Counted from the first letter of the stretch, positions 1 to 11,605 are shown. The stretch is DNA of 64,000 bases from Engraulis encrasicolus (GCF_034702125.1 NW_026945764.1:493305-557304), one strand, 5' to 3'. The notes: generated from the letters alone by a model not told the origin. Numbers and translations: made by a program.

Positions 1-8
1 CTCAAAAG

Positions 9-50
9 CAGGGGTGAGGAACCTTTTTAATTCAAAGGGTCACTTCAAAA
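9..50 (+). mobile_element. hAT-type terminus, partial copy
   Basis: The first bases contain the same CAGGGGTG...AACCTTTTT terminus seen in the complete element that starts at 223. No matching right end or target duplication could be found, so this is a fragment, or an element whose other end has decayed or was interrupted by the neighbouring insertion. Confidence 0.5.
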
Positions 51-222
51 TGTAGGCTATGTCCAAGAAAGATCATTCAGATGTTTCTATTCTGATTTCT
101 ATTCGGTTCATTTAAATGTTTATAGCACCGATCGAATTGTTCGATCAACTTCATTTCTGAGCTTATAGTATCATAATAAAATGTACTGACAGCAGAGCTG
201 TGGCTAGAAGAAAGGTTTAATG

Positions 223-597
223 CAGGGGTGGGGAACCTTTTTCATTCGAAGGGCCACTTCAAATTCCTACCATGGTCATAAAATCCTCCGGGGGCCGTAC
301 TATGAACACAAATCAGGATTTCCCCATGAAATTTAGGCATATATAGACACCTTTAGGCCTATATAGACATATAGACACCTTTAAAGGTAGACACATTTAA
401 AACAGTCCCCACCTTTTCTAGGTCCCCTGAATATAGGCCTAACTTAATTGCATTGGAAATGTAATTTCTAAGATTCCTTTAGGCCTGCAAAATATGTCAT
501 AGGCCTATTTCATGTGAAGTTGCAAAACATTATAATGATATCAGGGGCCGGATAAAACGGCCTCAAGGGCCCTCGAGACATAGGTTCACTACCCCTG
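223..597 (+). mobile_element. Non-autonomous hAT transposon, complete (375 bp)
   Basis: The ends are inverted (CAGGGGTGGGGAACC on the left, GGTTCACTACCCCTG on the right) and are flanked by a perfect 8-bp duplication, GTTTAATG, at 215-222 and 598-605. An 8-bp target duplication with CAGGG-type ends is the hAT signature. There is no transposase ORF, so it must have been mobilised in trans. Confidence 0.9.
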
Positions 598-656
598 GTT
601 TAATGGTTAGTGATTCTGAAAAACACCACTGGGCAGCGTGAACAAACATACATACA

Positions 657-1013
<357 letters not shown>

Positions 1014-1593
1014 ATGAGGCAGTTTAAGGTGCAAAACTCATCCACATATTCCTCTTTTCATGCAGTGAGCCTTGGAACGACTACAGTACGTTCAAAATTC
1101 AGCAGCCAGAATTATGTCTCGCACGAAGCGGTGGCAACACATCACTCCCACACTCAGACAGCTTCACTGGCTCCCAGTGAAGTCCCGCATTCAGTATAAA
1201 ATTCTCCTGCTGACATACAAATCACTTCACTCTCTTGCTCCTCAGTATCTCTCTGAACTCCTCCAACCCCACTCCCAGTCCAGGTCTCTGCGGTCTTCTG
1301 AAAAGGACAATCTCATCATCCCCCGAGCCAGACTCCGTACTGTTGGTGACAGAGCTTTTTGTGTTGCTGCCCCCACGCTCTGGAACAGTCTACCTCCCAA
1401 CATACGCCAGGCCCCCACACTGGCTACGTTCAAGAAGCACCTGAAATCACATCTATTCACAGAGGCATATGGACTTTAACTTCACTGGCCCATCCTCTGC
1501 CCCTTCAACCTCAACCACCCACCCCCCCCGCGCCCCCACCCACCCAATGTAAAGCGACCTTGGGCTCCTTGAAAGGCGGTATAGAAAACCAAG

Positions 1594-1642
<49 letters not shown>

Positions 1643-1661
1643 TATTATTATTATTATTATT
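1014..1661 (+). mobile_element. L2-type LINE, 3' end with ORF2 C-terminus
   Basis: An open frame at 1072-1479 encodes the C-terminal end of a non-LTR retrotransposon polyprotein. It shows the family motifs LQYVQNSAARIM, ITPTLRQLHWLPV, APQYLSELL, a GDRAFCVAAPTLWNSLP block and a final TFKKHLKSHLF. In L2/Rex-type LINEs this stretch follows the reverse transcriptase fingers and palm. The 3' untranslated part ends in an AAAGCGACCTTGGGC...GAAAGGCGG tail and an (ATT)n run (1596-1661), the usual L2 terminus. The copy is strongly 5'-truncated: there is no endonuclease and no RT core. It is a dead insertion, not a host gene. Confidence 0.88.
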
Positions 1662-1852
1662 TCAGTTAGCCTATTCTTTATGACTATTTAACTCTATTTT
1701 GTTTTATTTTGTTTTTTTATTTATTTTCTATATATCTATATTTTGTTTACAATCTGTTTATCTGTCTTGTTTTATTTTGCCTCTCTCTGTACAGTGTCCT
1801 TGAGTTTTTTGAAAGGCGCTTTTAAATAAAATGCATTCTTATTATTATTATA
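1662..1852 (+). mobile_element. Second L2-type LINE 3' tail
   Basis: A second 3' terminus follows the first directly: CTGTACAGTGTCCTTGAG, then GAAAGGCGCTTTTAAATAA and a short (ATT)n. It has no coding sequence. Two L2 tails head-to-tail suggest insertion into the older (ATT)n run. Confidence 0.65.
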
Positions 1853-2193
1853 TTTGATGTATAATATGAAGGTAGAATATCTTTATAACGCCGCCTGTAT
1901 TATATTTCATGAGTAAACTTCCGAGACCTCTCCCCACTGACATGAAATAAAAAAATTCTCAAAAAAATGTTGTACTGTAAAAATGTTGTCTGTAATTGTA
2001 CTGGGCTGGAAAACATGCTAATTTCTACAAGGGGGCAGCAGTCAACAACAATCTCACAGTAGCTGAACAGGAAGGGAGACTTTCTCCATGAGTGGAGAAG
2101 AAAGATCATCAAATCTGGTGTACACATTTCCTAAATATTGTTGTGTACACTTTGATTTGAACATTTACTTTGTGTAATTAATCAGGGATGAGT
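1853..2193. other. Unassigned sequence
   Basis: AT-rich. No gene, repeat boundary or structured motif was recognised. Confidence 0.4.
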
Positions 2194-2460
2194 TAAAGGG
2201 GTATGCCACTATTTTGGGGCTTAATACAGTTAAAATTGTTGGCTGGGGTTTATAAAGGTGGTAAAGTGTCTTATTTTTCATGTTAAGCGTTGTCTTGCTT
2301 TAAGACAAGTTAAAAGAGGGAATATGTCGTTAAGCTAGTGAAAGTCAATGGATCCGTGTAGCATTGTAGCATGCTACACGGATCCATTGACTTTCACTAG
2401 CTTAGCGACATGCTCCCTCTTTTAACTTGTCTTAAAGCAAGACAACGGTTTTCGTGGACA
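2194..2460. repeat. TTAA-flanked interspersed repeat with a 76-bp perfect-length hairpin
   Basis: The segment starts with TTAAAGGGGTATGCCAC, a start typical of fish TTAA-target elements. Inside it, 2288-2363 and 2372-2447 are inverted repeats of 76 nt separated by an 8-nt loop, with only a few mismatches. I could not find the opposite end of the element, so its boundaries are uncertain. Confidence 0.7.
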
Positions 2461-3470
2461 CACACAAAATGGCAAATTTCATGTATAATGGAAAGGACAG
2501 TGGTGTTTCTGACAGTTTTGTCATATTGTGATGATTACTGTGAATCAACATTTGCAATCGTCTTGGGCAAAACAAGTTTCTTTACATGCTAATATGAAGA
2601 CTGAATCTGACATTTGGAAAACAGGACGGCATGAAAACGCCCCAAACCAGTATTAAATATTCATTCTTGCTGAGGGAAATAATGCTATGTCTACACTTTC
2701 TGTATTATATGAAAGATAAATGTTTTCTAATGTCCAAAACATCATTGGATGCAGTTAATAGTTAGTGGAATTGACAAATAAAATCCACGGACTTAAAAGT
2801 GTAGGCGAATTAGAGAATCACTCCTACACAAAATGAAGGCTGCGCTTGCCGTTTTCCAGCGGTGTTGTAAATTGCTCTACTTGTCCACCAAAGCAGCTAT
2901 GATATCTACATGCAAGTGGGTGTTAATGAAAAGTGAGTAACAGCCACTCTAATAGTGGTAGTAACATCATTGCTTAGCTTATTTAGTTTGTGTTAGCATG
3001 CTAACTAGCGATTTCTTAGATCAGAATTCCATAATCACAAACGGTTGCTGATTAAAGCACATAGTTCCAAAACACGCTCAGCAACTCCAGCATCATGCAA
3101 TGGCTGGTTTCATATGATTGAATTCCTCATGTATATCCACCATTAGGATGAAACAATTCCCCTCCTCTGTCCAGCTGTGAGTGCACTGACACAGAGATTC
3201 CCATCTTGAGTCCTTGCCAAAATGCTGCCGCCCACCCCCTCTCAGCACTGTCTGCTTATTGGTTCACAGACTTATCCTCCGACCAGAGACAGTTGACAAC
3301 AATATTACTATTGGCCGAAATTTCTTTGTGCTGTGAACTACGAGCAGTGCACAAGTCTACAGGTGCGCAGCTTATATGGAACTTTGGATTTCCCCCCATA
3401 AAATCGCAATTTTCATTTTTTTAAATCACGATTTTTATTAAAATTCTATTAATTGTACAGCCCTAATCAA
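2461..3470. other. Unassigned sequence
   Basis: No supported gene. Short open frames here (for example 3206-3424 on the plus strand) show no family motifs and lack splice or codon support. Confidence 0.4.
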
Positions 3471-3580
3471 TTGTATCAGTTGCCTATTCATATCTGTTGG
3501 GCAGTCATCTTAGGAAAAGGGGAGTCATCTTGAATTTCAAGCGGCCTGCATACCTTTTTAAAATAGTAATGTTGTATCTG
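3471..3580 (+). repeat. Dispersed repeat related to 63.6-63.85 kb
   Basis: It contains TTTCAGTTGC-like sequence followed by a GGGCAGTCATCTT block and TTTCAAGCGGCCTGCAT. The same order recurs near 63660-63720 and 63775-63830 (GGCGGCCATCTTGG, TTTCAAGTGGCCTGCATG). It is a diverged copy of that family. Confidence 0.6.
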
Positions 3581-3893
3581 TAGAAATATAAAGACATTGG
3601 TAAACGAATAATTACTTCATTATTCTATCCATAACTGTATCGATGTTGCACGACTCGGGAAGTAACGTGACCCGTTACAATTTGATGAATTGCACCAGAT
3701 TGCCCCGGATGCTGACAAAATCTAGACGCAAATAGCAACACAGTGCCACATAAATCTGTAACAAGACGGCTTTTAATATGGTCATTCACCCTCTGTATGC
3801 ATGACAACAAAATCGCTGATCATGATTACTAAAACGTTAGGTGGGTGGAGTGTATAGTGTTTTTGTGAACAAAAATATAAATTATATTTATTA

Positions 3894-4547
3894 ATTTTCC
3901 AACAGCAATGTCAGCTGTCTATCCACCCGACGTCAACACAGCACAAATGATGGCCCCACACATTTCAATAACCTTATTTTTTGTCATTTTCAAGTACAAA
4001 CGCCTGGTCAATCGTGTTAATCTTAATTGAATGTTTAAGTCCACCACTAACTCAATAGAATTGTAGAACTAGCATTTTGAGACCTAAAACCTAGTTTCAT
4101 GCACTTGCCAATACAAGCATTTTACAGACATTTTCTTGATCTGATATTGTGTTACAGCCAGTTACTTGGAGAGGTCAAACCTGTATTGGAGGGAATCTGT
4201 GGGTTTTTCACCTTTACTTTTACTTTTAATACTACTGTTCCACCTAGATAACCACCTAAGCTAGACCAACTCACCCATCTTGCTTGTATTGCATTATCAA
4301 TTAAGATCGACTTGACTGACTGGGTGTTTTTACTTGAAAATTGTTGAAATGTGTGGGGCCTATGAGTTTTGGTGTGTTGACGTTGCTATTTTTTAAATAA
4401 TTGTTTTTATTTGTTATATATTTTCATTTCTTTGTTAAGCACAGTGTTGATGCCCTCAGTGAAAATGTACAACATTCTGCAAATAGCCATGAAAATAAAG
4501 AGAATTAATTAAATGAGAAGGTGTGTCCACACTTTTGACCAGTACAG
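3894..4547 (+). mobile_element. Truncated Tc1/mariner-type non-autonomous element
   Basis: It aligns along its length with 24195-24887 (for example CAACAGCAATG, TTTTGAGACCTAAAACCTAG and TTGGAGAGGTCAAACCTG are shared). It ends in AAATGAGAAGGTGTGTCC...AGTACAGTA, the right terminus of that family. The left terminus is missing. There is no transposase ORF. Confidence 0.8.
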
Positions 4548-5426
4548 TATGTGGTTGAAAACGTGTTGCCCCTATCCACTGTGTAGTCGTTTACGGCTCT
4601 TGTTGCAAAAAATCCATCTCGTGGAAGAGAAAAGAGCACACGTTTTTGCCGAAAAACTTTGTGAACTGCATTAACATTCACCATTTATAATAGGTCATGA
4701 AGATCTTTATAGTAGCACCTTAAACAAAAATAACAGCCAAAATGACATCACAGAACAAGGATGAATACCCCGCTTGAAGTGGCGGCTAGTCAAACAAATA
4801 TTTAGTCGCCAAGTGGCTGATATTGGGGAGAGTTGCTCGACTCGCTAGATTTGCAATAAGCTCCAGGATGCATCACTTTCGGTTTTGTTGGCTTTATTTA
4901 CTTATCTTCTTCTTCAGGGTTAAAAGGGTTCACAGTATTTCATCCATCTGTAAAATCCACAAAATAGCAAGCCAGTTGTGCAAAGGTGCTGGAAAGTGCC
5001 AAAGCGCTGTGCAACTGAAGCTATAAAGTGCAAGGTGTTATATTGTAAGGCATAATCAATACGGTCGGCAAAAGTAGGCCATCCCCAAATCACCCACTTT
5101 CCTACTAACTTCTCTGCCATATACCCAGCGCCAGGTGATATACTAAAACTAATCACCACGTGACCCAATCATGCACGTCACCACCCAAACCTGTCAATCA
5201 CAGTCAAAAAGGTAAAATCTGTCCGCAACACTGCTTAACTGTTCTTTTGTGTCTTTGACATTTTTAAGCAAGAAAACAGACAAAAAGAAATGCAATAAAT
5301 TATGTTCCTGGTAACTTCTTTTCTAGTTAAATGACGCAGTTACTAACGCAATTACTTTTTTGGAGAAGTACCTAGTAATTGTAATTAATTACAACTAACG
5401 TTCCTATCACTGCTACTGCTACTTAC
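4548..5426. other. Unassigned sequence downstream of the last visible NLR exon
   Basis: In gene orientation this lies after the exon at 5427-5600. I searched it for a further LRR exon, a B30.2/SPRY exon or a terminal exon with a polyadenylation signal and found none. Confidence 0.45.
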
Positions 5427-5600
5427 CTCAGTTTGCATTTCTGATTCTGATTCCGATTCAGTGCTTTAATGAGGAGTTGCACTCCAGAGTCTCCGGGGTG
5501 ATTTCCTCTCAGGTCCAGCTCCTCCAGGTGTGAGAGGTTTGATTCGAGAGCTGTGGCAAGGGCAGCATATCCATCACCTGTTATACCACAGTCTGCCAAG
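5427..5600 (-). CDS. NLR gene: leucine-rich-repeat exon (last visible)
   Basis: This 174-bp exon encodes one ribonuclease-inhibitor-type LRR pair. It begins LADCGITGDGYAALATAL, continues with LEELDLRGNHPGDSGVQLL and ends KCKL. It is bounded on the minus strand by an acceptor (CTTCAG) and a donor (CTGAG|GTAAGT). It starts with the third base and ends after the second base of a codon, as the other LRR exons do, so it splices in frame to the exon at 6794-6889. The donor is intact, so at least one more exon should follow beyond base 1. These repeats form the C-terminal ligand-sensing or autoinhibitory solenoid of NLR proteins. The assignment to an NLRC3-like fish NLR is strong; the ligand is unknown. 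Confidence 0.9.
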
Positions 5601-6010
5601 CTGAAGAATGAAGAATTGTGTTTTTAAATGCTAGCTGTGCCGGAGTATTTTAATTGAGTCTTGTAGTTGTATTAAAACATTGATGCCTGATGGTGCATTG
5701 CGCGTTGAACACATTCTAATGAAAGATGAGGGTCTTAGTGTTTAAATGCAACTCAGTGCATATTTTATGTGCTTCAGAGGCTGAGATATAAAGTTTTTTA
5801 TAGGTTGAGGACAGCTTTTCTTAAAAAGGGCTCAGACATTAAGCCCCCTTTTTTGCAGGTGCCTTAGGCATCAATGGTTTAACTAAGGTTATGGGAATAT
5901 TGTAGTTAAAGTAAAACACATAGAGCAAAAAATGAAGAAATACAGCAAGCATGTTAACCCTTTATAGCAATGGTACATTGTAAAGGTATGAAAACAGTTA
6001 TCTCATTTAT

Positions 6011-6114
<104 letters not shown>

Positions 6115-6793
6115 CAAATGAATTAGGAATACTAGGCCAACACAGTAGGCACAGCACAGCCATAGCAGTCCTGGTAGTGTGCCTCCAAAGAGTAAAAGAG
6201 ATGAAACCACAGGATGTAGAAGGGTCCAGCAGGCATATTCCCACCAGACTCATCCAGCAGGAGCTGATTCTCGCTTCTCTTTGCAGCCATAGCTTGATTT
6301 ATTTTTGATTATGTATTCATCATTATTATTGTTATTATTAATTTCAAATGTACCAATATTAACATAATTTCCAAATGTTTCTTTATGTTTTGTTTATAGT
6401 CTATACTGTATTTCTATATAGGTCTATATGTAGTGAATATCGATAAAGCTTTAAAATGTACCATTATTAATTGTTACGAATGTGTTTCCTCTTCTTGTAC
6501 CGTATGTACTTTTCAAAATGGAGAAGTTATGTATAGCCTACCGTTAACAAGAATAGATCACATTTGCACACATACAGTATGTAGCATATTTTGTAGCCAG
6601 TTACAGTCAACAAAACATACGTATCCTCTTATTGCCATAGTACTCCACCACAATGTCACTACACAGGGTCTTTAGTAATACATTCTGACTTAGTCATTGC
6701 CATACAGATAACAGCTAACTTATAACAGGGGTAGTGTTTTACTGGCATATATAACATAAAATCATATCATATCATAAAAAAATCATAACATAC

Positions 6794-6889
6794 TTCAGCT
6801 TTTTTAACTGGAAACGTGTACTTGAATTTGTTGTCAGATCCTCTTCTGAGTCTTCTGGATTACTGTTCACTTCTGAGTCTTCGGAGATG
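6794..6889 (-). CDS. NLR gene: short acidic LRR-linker exon
   Basis: I infer a 96-bp exon here. On the minus strand it has a donor AA|GTATGT and a candidate acceptor GAATAG after a pyrimidine-rich stretch. It reads ISEDSEVNSNPEDSEEDL and ends FQLKKLK. The final KKLK resembles the closing LxxL strand of an LRR unit; the front is an acidic Ser/Glu/Asp run absent from the other LRR exons. It keeps the phase shared by its neighbours, completing the repeat begun by 6985-7149. The acceptor is the weakest part of the model: an alternative AG a few codons downstream (CCGAAG) would also fit. Confidence 0.6.
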
Positions 6890-6984
6890 CTATTCACGCA
6901 CAGGATTTAAAGGAAAGTCTATTATAACAGCTGATTAAGTCATAATTAAGAAAATTGTTGTGGTAATTGTGATACATAACTCAC

Positions 6985-7149
6985 TCAGAATTGTCCACTT
7001 TATTGTTCAGTAAGTCTGAAATGTGCTTCACCCCCGAGTCCCCTAGGCTATTTTCACTAAGGTCCAGTTCCATCAGGTGTGAGGGGTTTGATATTAGCGC
7101 TGTAGTTAGAGCAATGCAGTGCTTTTCTGTTACACTGCAGTTACTCAGG
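6985..7149 (-). CDS. NLR gene: LRR exon
   Basis: This 165-bp exon has an acceptor CTGCAG and a donor TCTGA|GTGAGT on the minus strand. It encodes LSNCSVTEKHCIALTTAL, then HLMELDLSENSLGDSGVKH and a polar end (NNKVDNSE). The LxxLDLSxNxLGDSGVxxL core is the family LRR pattern. Unlike the other LRR exons it does not end with a CKLxxL strand; that strand seems to be supplied by the next small exon at 6794-6889. Its phase matches on both sides. Confidence 0.88.
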
Positions 7150-7424
7150 CTGCAGAGAGCGGGAGGTAAAGGTGATTTAGGTTTTAGTAAAGAATTGTTT
7201 TCAACATTTTGCCACAGCTTAACCTGAATGTTGCACCAAACTACAGGTTCATATTATTGGGCTCAAAACTACTGAACATTTTACTTGTGGTACCATACTG
7301 GGTATAGACAACAAAAAGGACTTTCCCATAGAAGATCATATATGTATTTTATTTCATATCTACAGATAAACAACAATGTTAGCAATATTAACAACCACAC
7401 TGCTTGGACAATTACAACACTAAC

Positions 7425-7598
7425 CAGAGTCTCTTTAGTCTGAAGTGCGAGTCCTCCAGTAGAGCACAGACATGCTCCACGCCTGAGGCCCCAGTACTCC
7501 TCTTACTCAGGTCCAGCTCAGTGAGGAGTAAGGGGTCTTCACCCAGAGCTGAAGTCAGGTACTTACAGGCATCCTCTGCTTCAACACTCTTCAACAAC
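7425..7598 (-). CDS. NLR gene: LRR exon
   Basis: This 174-bp exon has an acceptor CTGTAG and a donor CTCTG|GTTAGT on the minus strand. It reads LLKSVEAEDACKYLTSAL, then LTELDLSKRSTGASGVEH, and ends HFRLKRL. The consensus Asn of the LRR (LxLSxN) is replaced by Arg-Ser, and the usual GDSGV is GASGV, so this is a diverged repeat. The phase is the same as in the neighbouring exons. No stop codon is present. Confidence 0.9.
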
Positions 7599-7745
7599 CT
7601 ACAGAGAAAGGAGATGGTTCAAGAGTTTCTGCCCAACAGACATAAATGTCAATATTTCCATAACAATACATTGAATAATATCAGCTAATTGTCATGGCAA
7701 ACATGGTAATACTAGGTTGCCTCTTTAATCTAACTTTACTCTCAC

Positions 7746-7910
7746 CTCAGTTTGCAGTTTTGATCTTTCAGAACTGAACTAAGTCGCTTTACACCAGAGT
7801 CTCCAGGGTCGTTTCCCCTCAGGTCCAGCTCCTTCAGGTGAGTGGGATTTTGTTCAAGAGCTGAGGCCAGAGCAGCATATCCATTTTCTGTTATACCACA
7901 GTCTGACAAT
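7746..7910 (-). CDS. NLR gene: LRR exon
   Basis: This 165-bp exon has an acceptor CTCCAG and a donor CTGAG|GTGAGA on the minus strand. It reads LSDCGITENGYAALASAL, then LKELDLRGNDPGDSGVKRL, and ends DQNCKL. It is the most canonical LRR pair of the gene and the closest relative of the exon at 5427-5600, which suggests duplication of one exon from the other or gene conversion between them. Confidence 0.92.
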
Positions 7911-8039
7911 CTGGAGAGAAGGCAGATACATCACTAGCATGTTTTAAACGCTTTTAGATACAGTGCACAGTCACAACAATATTTCAATAAGCACATACAG
8001 TAAGTTATTTAGAAAAGTGACATATTTTTCTCAAAAAAA

Positions 8040-8520
8040 TAGTGGTGATGCAAATGTGAGTACAGCCCCATGTTAAACTCCCATAGAGAGGATCATGCAC
8101 ATTTCTTTTTACAACAACATATTATTGGCACCAGCTAGAGCCAGTTTGTTTATCATGGTCTCATCAGAGACTAACATGCTAAGGATATGGATTGCTGGAA
8201 TGATGTCCTGTGGTCTGATGACAATAACATAAACACATTTGTTTTAGATGGTGTCTAGCCTGTCATGTGGTGGTTAACAAGTAAGCATTACAAAGAAGTG
8301 TGTCGTGCTTACAGTCAAGCATGGTAGTGGGACTGACATGGTTTGGGGCTGCATGAAGGGCCCCAACATTAGGAAGATGAATTTCACCAATAGAAACATG
8401 CATGACACAACATGTACTGTGAAAACTCAAGCAGATCACGATCCTCTGTATGGAATTTTAACATACAACTCACAACATATCAACTCCCTTTTGCACCCCC
8501 ATAATTTCCCAACAATGGTC
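8040..8520 (+). mobile_element. Decayed Tc1-like transposase fragment in an NLR intron
   Basis: The stretch at 8305-8360 reads LTVKHGSGTDMVWGCM, matching the conserved VKHGGGSVMVWGC segment before the second catalytic Asp of Tc1 transposases. The upstream sequence (ATCATGGTCTCATCAGAG) also resembles the Tc1 nucleotide consensus. The reading frame is broken on both sides and no terminal repeats were found. It lies antisense to the host gene. Confidence 0.7.
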
Positions 8521-8731
8521 TATGTCATTACTAACTTTTTCTGTTTTAAACGCAACAGATGCTGTATTAAACCTATGCTACGTACATTTTGGAAATAAGA
8601 GGTATTATCATTGAAATAATGTTGAAAATACTCATAATTGGTGTACTCATAATTGGTATGCAATGTACAGCTAACAATGACAGCTGGCACTTCTTAACTA
8701 CTGATGTTGAAGGAAGTGTTTATAAAATTAC

Positions 8732-8896
8732 CTCAGAGTCTCAAGTTTGCAAGTTTGCGTCAGTCTGGAGGCAAGAACCTCCACCCCTGAGTCTTTAATG
8801 GCATTGCCACTCAGATCCAGCACCTTCAAAGAGGAAGAGCTAAGGACATCTGCTATAATCGAATAGCTCTCGTGTGTCAGGTTGCACTTGTCCAGC
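8732..8896 (-). CDS. NLR gene: first LRR exon after the NACHT exon
   Basis: This 165-bp exon has an acceptor CATAG and a donor CTGAG|GTAATT on the minus strand. It reads LDKCNLTHESYSIIADVL, then LKVLDLSGNAIKDSGVEVL, and ends CKLETL. Its first base completes the split codon TT|G left by the NACHT exon (AAAGCTTT|GTGAGT), which supports direct splicing. The LDKCNLT start is the usual opening of the LRR region in fish NLRC3-like proteins. Confidence 0.92.
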
Positions 8897-8971
8897 CTAT
8901 GACGTAAAGATAAGACATATGCTTGTATAAGTTATCTGTAGGATCCCTTGTAAAGCTGCTTTCTAATGGGG

Positions 8972-9246
8972 TTTTCACACTTGGTCCCTTTCAGTCATTT
9001 AGGTGAACCTGTGACTCAGCATTTTCTGTGCATGTGTGAATGCTTCGAAATGTACCCAGACCCCTTGGAAGTAAACCGCACTGAGACCTTTATTTACGTG
9101 GTCTCAGTACGGTTCACTTATGAGTTCTGACACTACACTAGGTGTAATCACTTAAGGAAGGATCAAAAAGTGGACTGACACACCATAAAAGCCTAACAGG
9201 ACCAGAAAGATCAGCCGGTCCAATAAAAGAGGACTAGGTGTGAAAA
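8972..9246. mobile_element. Small inverted-repeat element (MITE)
   Basis: TTTTCACACTTGGTCC at 8972-8987 is inverted at 9231-9246 (GGACTAGGTGTGAAAA), with an inner GAGACC/GGTCTC palindrome. No convincing target duplication was seen, so the superfamily is not assigned. It lies in the intron between the NACHT exon and the first LRR exon. Confidence 0.6.
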
Positions 9247-9402
9247 TGTCCTTAAATTCATTCCCCCGGTTTATGTTTGTCCTAGACTATAGACTACAGA
9301 TAATGTACAACATTGATCTCTAGTTAGACTTTGTTGAACTGTAATAGACATTACAAGGTTGTCTGAAATGCTGTTTGATATATTACAAAAGTACAGACAT
9401 AC

Positions 9403-9478
9403 AATAAAGCCTTATAATATACAGTATACTGCTGGCTATATACCGTAAAGCCTTATAATATACAGTATACTGCCGTAA
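9403..9478. repeat. Two-copy short tandem duplication
   Basis: AAAGCCTTATAATATACAGT and following bases occur twice, about 40 bp apart, each time ending in ATACTGC. This is a local duplication in an intron. Confidence 0.75.
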
Positions 9479-9768
9479 ATTCTCTCATGTGGAAGATTGA
9501 GATGTAGATACATAGATTACTTTTTTTAAAATCTAGACTATTCTCACTGTAATTTTTAAATTAATCTAGATTAATCTAACCCAATTTTGACAATAGATTA
9601 ATGGCGGTATTGTCTTTATTGCCTGATAAGAGTCACACATTATCGCAGCACATTAACACAGATAACGGCCCACCACTAATTATTTGAGTACTTTTTCCAT
9701 ATATTTTATCAGTCTGTCAATATTATTGTGAACCCTGGGTGATCAATAACATGGCAGCTTATACTCAC

Positions 9769-11605
9769 AAAGCTTTTGTGGCCGTTTTCACCACAGGCAG
9801 GAGTCTCTTTAGACATTCATCTGACCTTTGAAACTTCTTAAGGTCAAAGTCTTCCATCACCTTATCTGATGTCAGCAGCACAAATACCAGCGCTGACCAC
9901 TGAGCAGGGGAAAGCTTAGTACTGGAGAGGCTGCCAGACTTCAGTTGTTTTTGGATGTCATCCACCAGAGACTTGTCATTCAACTCATTAAGACAGTAGA
10001 AGAGATTAATTGATCTCTCTGCTGAAAGGTTCTCTTTTAACTTGCCTTTGATGTATTTTATTATTTCATCTCTGCTTTGAGAAGTTTTCTCATTGTATGT
10101 CAGTAAGCCATGTAAGAGTTTCTGATTGTCTTCCAGTGAGAGACCCAGTAGGAAGCGGAGAAAAAGATCCAAATGTCCAATAGAACTTTTCAAAGTCTTG
10201 TCCACTGCATTCTTCAACATTTCAGTCATGTTGCCCTCTGTCTTTGGAGATATGTCCTGATCAGCAAAAACATTAATTTTGTTTTTGCACATGCAGATGT
10301 GTGCATATAAAGCTGCCATGAACTCCTGAATGCTGAGATGTACAAAGCTAAATGCTGTGCCAACGAGTATGCCAGAGTCCTTCTTGAAGATCTGAGTGCA
10401 CATACCAGAGTAGACAGACGCATCATCTACACTAATGCCACTCGTTGTAAGATCACTGTCAGAGAAGATCAGATTGTTGTCCATCAAGTTGTGAAAAGCC
10501 AGTTTTCCTAAGGCCTGTGTGGTGTCATCCCACTTGGTGTCAACACTTGCTTTCTCAAAATCAAACTTCTCAGTCTTGCGTTTTGTCTGAAAGATCAAGA
10601 AGTATGAGTACATTTGTGTCAGTGTCTTCAGTATGTGTTCTTCAGTTGACTTTGAAGATTCTGCTACATCCATTTGCGTCATCTTTTGCTCTTCCGTTGT
10701 CTTTCTGTTGTCTGCATCTGCGTACCTCAGAATTTCTTCAAACACCATGGCACAGATCCAGCAAAAGACTGGAATGTGGCACATGATGTAGAGGCTTCTC
10801 GATTCTTTGATGTATCTTATAACCTTTTCAGCCAGTGTCTGGTCTTCAATTTTCTTCTCAAAGTACTTCTTCTTCTGGTCTTCGTTAAACCCTCGTACCT
10901 CTGACACCAAGTCTATACATTCAGCAGGAATATGATTGGCAGCGGCTGGTCTGGAGGTTATCCATATGAGAGCAGATGGAAGCAGATTGCCTTTGATCAG
11001 ATTTGTCAGAAGGACATCTATTGAGGTTTGTGTGGTTAGGTCAGACCAGATCTCGTTTTTCTTGAATTTAAGAGGATGTCTGCATTCATCCAGTCCATCA
11101 AAGATGAACAGGACTTTGTAGTCCTTGTTTTTGGTGAACATCAATCCTTTTGTCTCAGGGAAAAACTGGTGAAGGATCTCCATGAAACTGTATTTTTCTT
11201 TCTTCAAATTCAGCTCTCTGAAAGGAAGTGGAAAGATCAATTCAATGTCTTGGTTCTCTTTTCCACTTGTCCAATCCAAGATAAACTTCTGCACAGAAAT
11301 TGATTTTCCAATGCCTGCAACTCCCTTGGTAAGCACCATTCTAATGGGTCTGTCTTCTTCAGACTTAAAAATATTTTTGCAGTCAATAGGTTTCTCTTCT
11401 GCCTCTTGAGCCCGAGTCGCTTTCTCCATACAGCCAACTTCGTGTTCTTTATTGATTGCACTATTTCCTCCCTCTGTGATGTACAGGTCTGTGTAAATCT
11501 TGTCAAGGAGTTCAGATTTCCCCTGCTCTGTTATGCCCTGTAACACACGTCCATACCTCTTTTTCAGGTTGAATTTTAGCTTTTTCTGGCACAGTTCAAT
11601 GGGAC
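9769..11605 (-). CDS. NLR gene: FISNA-NACHT-NLR helical exon (NLRC3-like)
   Basis: This single 1,837-bp exon encodes about 612 residues with no stop. The acceptor is TTAACAG|GT and the donor AAAGCTTT|GTGAGT. The open frame extends to an ATG at 11636, but that ATG lies in the upstream intron. Order of parts: a FISNA domain (CQKKLKFNLKKRYGRV, then YTDLYITEGG and NKEHEV), which precedes NACHT in fish NLRs; the NACHT ATPase with Walker A GVAGIGKS (11301-11324; Ser replaces the usual final Thr, still a legitimate P-loop), Walker B VLFIFDGLDE (11085-11114) and a sensor-1-like ITSRP; then winged-helix and helical NLR regions (SFVHLSIQEFMAALY near 10300). NACHT proteins oligomerise on ATP binding in the cytosol and act in innate immune signalling. 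The ligand and signalling outcome are unknown. Size and motif order are normal, so the exon appears functional. Confidence 0.96.

Noticed and set aside
1072..1479. A 135-residue host protein
   Set aside because: It matches the C-terminal end of L2-type LINE polyproteins and is followed by an L2 tail.
10226..11506. Overlapping frames on both strands within the NACHT exon
   Set aside because: They are shadows of the NACHT coding sequence with no motifs of their own.
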